Shown piece by piece: positions 4,773 through 8,211 of a stretch of 8,211 nt of DNA. The stretch spans positions 1 to 8,211 of the forward strand of contig CASFRQ010000008.1 of NCBI GenBank assembly GCA_949296785.1, written 5' to 3'. Every line of letters begins with the position of its first letter. The stretch's first letter is position 1. Made by a program: the position numbers and the translations under genes. The stretch is from an uncultured Alphaproteobacteria bacterium. Its GTDB lineage: Bacteria > Pseudomonadota > Alphaproteobacteria > CASFRQ01 > SAAU01. The notes below the pieces were generated by a model, which ran no database searches, had not been told where the DNA came from, and saw only the letters and a list, made by a program, of their open reading frames with translations.

Positions 4773-6362
4773 ATGCGGCTATTAAAATCCATTTTAACCG
4801 TCGGAGGCTGGACATTTATCAGCCGTATCGCGGGTTTTGTTAGAGATATGCTTATCGCCAGATTTTTAGGAGCCGGACTTTTATCCGACGCGTTTTTCGT
4901 TTCTTTAAGATTTCCGAATCTTTTCAGGTCTTTGTTTGCGGAAGGAAGTTTAAATGTCTCTTTTTTACCGATTTTTTCGGGTTTGTTACATTCCGAAGGC
5001 AAGGAAAGAGCGCGAAAATTTGCCCGGGAAGCGTTCAGCTTTATGTTTTACCTTCTTCTGGTATTGACTGTTATCATTGAGCTATGCATGCCTTGGCTGA
5101 TTTTTGTACTAGTCCCTGGGTTTGACAACGATCCGGGAAAACTGGAGGTAACGGCCGCCCTTTCCCGTATCACTTTTCCTTTTCTTCTATGCGTTTCTTT
5201 GGTTTCCCTTTTTGCCTGCATTTTAAATGCATTGGGGAAATTTGCGGCGGCGGCGTTCACGCCGACCTTGATGAACCTGGTGATGATTTTCTTTTTGGCG
5301 GCGCTTCACCCGTATTTTCCGAATCCGGCCTTTGCCTTGGCATGGGGGGTATTTGCCGCCGGAATTTTGGAATTGCTCTTTCTGGGTTTCTTCGTCTATA
5401 AAAAAGGGTATTTGTTTAATTTTCTTTCCCCGTTCAAAGTCCTTCTGAAGCCGTCCAAGGATTTAAAATTGCTTTTGAAAAGAATGCTTCCCGGCGTTTT
5501 CGGTTCCGGAATTTATCAGATAAACCTGTTTGTGGATACTTATCTTGTTTCTTTTTTAGGAACGGGCGCCGTTTCCTGGCTAAACTATGCCAACCGACTG
5601 TTTCAGTTGCCGGTCGGAATTATCGGGGTCGCCATCGGAACGGCCTTACTGCCTTTATTATCGGAACATATTAAGAAAAAAGAAATGGAAAAAGCATACG
5701 ACAGTATGAACCGTTCTTTAGAATTTTCTTTAATTATGTCCCTTTCCGCAATGTGCGGATTGATTATCTTGGCCGTTCCGATTATACGGGTTTTATTTCA
5801 AAGAGGCGCTTTTACTTACGAAGACACGCTTCAAATAGCACCAGCCCTTCAGGCATTCGCCGTCGGTTTGCCGGCATATTTAATTACAAAGACGCTCATC
5901 CCTTTTTTTTATGCGAGAGGCGATACGGTAACTCCGGTCCGCGTGGCGGTCATTGGTTTGATCATGAATATTTTTCTGGCAATCGGCCTGATGCTTTTGT
6001 GGGGACATGTCGGGATTGCTCTGGCAACCGGGCTGACGGCTTGGATAAACGCGGGGCAATATGTCTACCTGATTCAAAAGGAAAAACAGTTTCATTTGGA
6101 TGCTCTTTTCAAAAGGAGATTTCTGAAAATCATTATTTCCGTTCTGGCAATGTCTCTTCTTTTGCTGCTGGGACAGGAAGGTATTGTAAAAACATTCGGT
6201 TCGTGGGGGGAGCAATACTCCTTCATTTCGTCTTTTTTCCTCTTGTCAAGCCTGATTGTTTTGGGTATGCTTTCTTTTGCAGGAATGCTTTTGGTTACAA
6301 GGGCTTTCCGGCTTTCCGACATAAAACTTTTTTTCAGCAGGAAGGGAGCCGATGACCGTTAA
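4773..6362 (+). CDS. murJ: Lipid II flippase MurJ (529 aa)
   Basis: MurJ, a MOP-superfamily inner-membrane protein, moves the peptidoglycan precursor lipid II to the periplasmic face. From ATG 4773 the key residues fall at E. coli numbers: Arg18 in FISR, Arg24 in GFVRD, Asp39 in LSDAFF and Arg52 in PNLFR. The family signature SLRFPNLFRSLFAEGSLNVSFLP follows at 44-66. About fourteen hydrophobic segments run through to residue 510. The later motif reads SWLNYANRLFQLPVGI (268-283); Arg275 matches E. coli Arg270, while the acidic residues of the E. coli version (YADRLMEFP) are Asn and Gln here. The length fits the family. The start is supported by AAGGA at 4760-4764, eight bases upstream. It is the first gene of an operon; its last 11 bases overlap the nfu gene. 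Composition matches its neighbours. Confidence 0.97.
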   Translation: MRLLKSILTVGGWTFISRIAGFVRDMLIARFLGAGLLSDAFFVSLRFPNLFRSLFAEGSLNVSFLPIFSGLLHSEGKERARKFAREAFSFMFYLLLVLTVIIELCMPWLIFVLVPGFDNDPGKLEVTAALSRITFPFLLCVSLVSLFACILNALGKFAAAAFTPTLMNLVMIFFLAALHPYFPNPAFALAWGVFAAGILELLFLGFFVYKKGYLFNFLSPFKVLLKPSKDLKLLLKRMLPGVFGSGIYQINLFVDTYLVSFLGTGAVSWLNYANRLFQLPVGIIGVAIGTALLPLLSEHIKKKEMEKAYDSMNRSLEFSLIMSLSAMCGLIILAVPIIRVLFQRGAFTYEDTLQIAPALQAFAVGLPAYLITKTLIPFFYARGDTVTPVRVAVIGLIMNIFLAIGLMLLWGHVGIALATGLTAWINAGQYVYLIQKEKQFHLDALFKRRFLKIIISVLAMSLLLLLGQEGIVKTFGSWGEQYSFISSFFLLSSLIVLGMLSFAGMLLVTRAFRLSDIKLFFSRKGADDR

Positions 6363-6741
6363 AAACGCCGAAAAGAAAAATACAGAAACGCCGCAGGCTC
6401 AGGTATTTTATCCTTCTCAAGAAAACCCAAAAGCTCAATCGGAATCTTTCTCTGACGAGGAAGGAATTAAAGCGGCGAAAAAGGCCTCTTCCCCTTCGGA
6501 GGAAGAGTTGATACAAATGATTTTACAGATGAGAATCCGTCCCGTTCTGCAATCCCACGGCGGAGACATTTCCTTCGTCGGCTTTAAAGACGGCATTGTT
6601 TCGGTAAAGCTTTTAGGCGCATGCGACGGCTGTCCTCATGCCTTGGAAACCATTAAAAACAATGTGGAAGGTTTTCTGAAAGTTCTTCTTCCTGGTGTAA
6701 AATCCGTCCGAGACATCAGCAATGACGGTGAAAATAATTAA
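6352..6741 (+). CDS. NifU C-terminal-domain (Nfu-type) iron-sulfur protein (129 aa)
   Basis: Nfu domains carry a CxxC that holds or passes on an iron-sulfur cluster, usually as a dimer, to target enzymes in the cytoplasm. The domain covers about 50-120: IRPVLQSHGGDISFVGF (62-78), then GACDGCPHA with Cys91 and Cys94, then the closing LLPGVKSV (112-119). The usual motif is close to GACxGCPxS, so the cluster ligands are intact. The first 50 residues are hydrophilic, Lys/Glu/Ser-rich and probably disordered; they do not resemble the Nfu N-terminal domain found in many proteobacterial and mitochondrial Nfu proteins. ATG 6352 overlaps the end of murJ by 11 bases and has AGGAAGGGAG just upstream, inside murJ, so the two are translationally coupled. 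The link with peptidoglycan genes is unexplained. The family is certain; the exact symbol (nfuA, nifU-like) is not. Confidence 0.92.
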   Translation: MTVKNAEKKNTETPQAQVFYPSQENPKAQSESFSDEEGIKAAKKASSPSEEELIQMILQMRIRPVLQSHGGDISFVGFKDGIVSVKLLGACDGCPHALETIKNNVEGFLKVLLPGVKSVRDISNDGENN

Positions 6742-6771
6742 AAAACGGAATATAAAGAAATGGGGGAGACC

Positions 6772-7920
6772 ATGGGTAAAAATGAAAAAGCGGATATTCA
6801 AACCGGCAAAACAAACGGAAAGATTGTTTTACGCAAGTTAAAAAAAGCCGTCGGCATTTCTTTAAGTTTTATCCCCGCTTTTGCCTGCTTCTTTTACGCT
6901 TATTTCCTGGCGCATGAAGAAAAATGGCAAACAGTCCCCCCTAAAACGCCGGCAATCGTCGGGGAACAGGAGAAGATTCAAGCGCTTTCTCCCACCCAAA
7001 GCGGCGAAACAGACAAAATTCTCCGGACAGATGAAAACATGACAGCCGCCTTGGGGAAAAAAGACGCCGACATTGCCGGAATAAATGAAAGCCAAAAGGA
7101 AGAGAACGGCGCGGGTAAAAGCGCGCAAACGGAAACTTCCGTCGCCGATTCCTTCATCACGCCCCAAACCACGGAAGAATTGGCAAAAATATTCGGCGCC
7201 GTCCGGCTGGAGGAAGACAGTTCTTTAACCGGATATCCGAGAATTTACATTACCGCTTTTCCGGAAGACTTTAAGGAAAAAGGAAGTAAAGAGTTGTTTA
7301 TCAAAGCGCTTCTGCCGTTGATATTGAGAAACAATGAAATTATCCTGAAGAGAAGAATCAAACTTCAGCCTCTGTTAAGTAAAGCGGAAAAGGGCAGTCC
7401 TCTGACAGAGGAAGAACAGAGCATACTCAATGAAGTTTTTGCCGAATATGACCTTATCGGGGATACGCAGCAAATGGCAAAAGACCTTTCTCAGATGATG
7501 TTGCCCGTTTCGCCGGCGCTTGCCTTGGCGCAGGCGGCCTATGCCTCAGATTTTGGAAAAAAGGAAAGAATTCGGGTTTTTGACCAATATGCTTGGACAA
7601 TGCCGCCCGAGTCAAAATGGGAACAGATTCCTTATCAAAACCTTTTTGATGCAGTAGAAGGATATGCTTTGGATTTAAACAGACAGCCGACTTATTTCAA
7701 ATGGCGGCAATACCGAGTGGGGCTGTTTTTTGCAAAACCGGGCAATTTTTTAAACGGATTTCTCTTTGCCAAGAGGATGGGGCCTTACATGCCGGAAAAG
7801 CCGTCTTATGTCTGGCATTTACTGAACCTCTTCAAATGGCATCAGCTTCACCGGTACGACACGGCGTTTCTTGAGCCTGAAACCTCCGATGCGAACGCGG
7901 GCAAAGCTGAAAAAAGATAA
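6772..7920 (+). CDS. Membrane-anchored Bax/glucosaminidase-family protein, probably catalytically inactive (382 aa)
   Basis: Residues are counted from ATG 6760, which would give 386. A basic N-terminus (19-30) leads into one hydrophobic segment (about 31-51), then a Gln/Glu/Lys/Thr-rich linker to about 135, predicting a periplasmic domain on an inner-membrane anchor. From 158 the sequence resembles proteobacterial Bax proteins (glucosaminidase domain family): GYPRIYITAFPEDF, then LFIKALLPLILRNNEIIL (179-196), and SPALALAQAAYASDFG (251-266). Active members read close to AQAALESGWG at the last point, with Glu as the catalytic acid. Here that Glu is Ala262, and the following NNLFGxW-like motif is replaced by VFDQYAW. 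The C-terminal part, AVEGYALDLNRQPTYFKWR, is kept. A structural or binding role at peptidoglycan is likelier than hydrolysis. ATG 6772 has GGGGGAG close upstream; ATG 6760, four codons earlier, is nearly as good. It lies 30 bases after nfu in the murJ operon. Confidence 0.75.
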   Translation: MGKNEKADIQTGKTNGKIVLRKLKKAVGISLSFIPAFACFFYAYFLAHEEKWQTVPPKTPAIVGEQEKIQALSPTQSGETDKILRTDENMTAALGKKDADIAGINESQKEENGAGKSAQTETSVADSFITPQTTEELAKIFGAVRLEEDSSLTGYPRIYITAFPEDFKEKGSKELFIKALLPLILRNNEIILKRRIKLQPLLSKAEKGSPLTEEEQSILNEVFAEYDLIGDTQQMAKDLSQMMLPVSPALALAQAAYASDFGKKERIRVFDQYAWTMPPESKWEQIPYQNLFDAVEGYALDLNRQPTYFKWRQYRVGLFFAKPGNFLNGFLFAKRMGPYMPEKPSYVWHLLNLFKWHQLHRYDTAFLEPETSDANAGKAEKR

Positions 7921-7973
7921 ATATTTTCCCCAACATAAAACTTTATTGCAGACGAACTAAATTCATCTCCGTC

Positions 7974-7992
7974 TTTTCAAGGCTTTTGAAAA
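7974..7992 (+). other. Weak AT-rich hairpin after the murJ operon
   Basis: TTTTCAA (7974-7980) can pair with TTGAAAA (7986-7992) across a five-base loop. There is no T-run after it, so it is a poor terminator, yet it is the only hairpin I see between 7920 and the next open frame. Readthrough into the frame at 7990 is possible. Confidence 0.3.
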
Positions 7993-8211
7993 AATTTCAG
8001 ATGCAGAACAAAAAACGATAGTTTTCTGAGCCGAAGTTCTTTTGCCTCGGATAAGTCCGAAAAAATAAAAAATCATTCTGATTCTTTAAAAAAATCCATT
8101 TACAAGTTTTTGCAAGAAGATGTGTTTGAGAATAAGAACGGGAATACCCGGGATGTTCTTACAACAAAAACAAGCTTTTCCGCCGAAAACGAGTATGAAT
8201 ACAAAAAAAAC
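7990..8211 (+). CDS. Partial hydrophilic reading frame running off the window; start unclear
   Basis: I do not recognise this protein. The frame is open for 74 codons from just after a TGA at 7987 to the window end. It is rich in Ser, Lys, Asn and Glu (SFASDKSEKIKNHSDSLKK, then KFLQEDVFENKNGN and FSAENEYEYKK) and shows no membrane segment so far. Codon use resembles the neighbouring genes, so it looks coding. It has no ATG: the only usual start codons in frame are TTG 8110 and GTG 8122, neither with a ribosome-binding site. An ATG at 8001 is in a different frame and would stop after six codons at 8019. If the six-A run at 8010-8015 had one A fewer, that ATG would join this frame (MQNKNDSFLSRSS). 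This could be a sequencing or assembly error, a true frameshift mutation, or a chance open frame. Confidence 0.45.

Noticed and set aside
4631..4843. Plus-strand frame from ATG 4631 across the divergent promoter region
   Set aside because: It covers both promoters and the murJ start in another frame and has no ribosome-binding site.
5753..6355. 200-codon plus-strand frame inside murJ in another frame
   Set aside because: It overlaps fully with well-conserved MurJ sequence and its translation is low in hydrophobic or domain structure; an out-of-frame shadow.

Overview
The window is made of two pieces of unlike DNA. Bases 1 to about 618 are very AT-rich (hand counts: 17 of 60 G+C in bases 1-60, 10 of 60 in 421-480). 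They hold most of an ABC-transporter ATPase of the osmoprotectant (OpuCA/ProV) type on the minus strand, with low-GC codon use (AGA for Arg, ATA for Ile), as in Firmicutes or similar bacteria. The rest is moderate in GC (32 of 60 in 2281-2340), uses CGC/CGG/CGT for Arg, and carries genes of a Gram-negative, proteobacterium-like organism. The MurJ keeps E. coli numbering at its key N-terminal residues, and there is an Nfu protein and a relative of the proteobacterial Bax protein. An alphaproteobacterium living in a host or gut is my best guess, but that is inference. The ATPase loses its natural N-terminus at the break, so a chimeric assembly join is the simplest reading and recent insertion the alternative.

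Layout after the break. (1) 863-1627, minus: an unrecognised 254-residue protein with one membrane anchor, with its own promoter and terminator. (2) 1829-3193, plus: a single-chain (alpha2-type) glycyl-tRNA synthetase with a near-consensus promoter, a strong ribosome-binding site and a clean terminator. (3) 3241-3780: 540 bases without a convincing gene but with hairpins, ending in a strong plus-strand terminator that has no gene to terminate. (4) 3873-4580, minus: three tightly coupled small genes of unknown function (64, 99 and 63 residues), read from a TTGACA promoter. (5) 4773-7920, plus: an envelope-related operon. It starts with the lipid II flippase murJ, overlaps by 11 bases an Nfu-type iron-sulfur protein, and ends with a membrane-anchored Bax/glucosaminidase-family protein that seems to have lost the catalytic glutamate. 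(6) 7990-8211, plus: an open, hydrophilic reading frame running off the window, without a good start unless a run of six A is one base too long.

No tRNA, rRNA, insertion sequence, CRISPR array or phage module was seen. I did not find a convincing new multi-gene system. The best candidates for something undescribed are the three-gene small-protein operon, the transcript implied by the orphan terminator, and the apparently inactive Bax-like protein.
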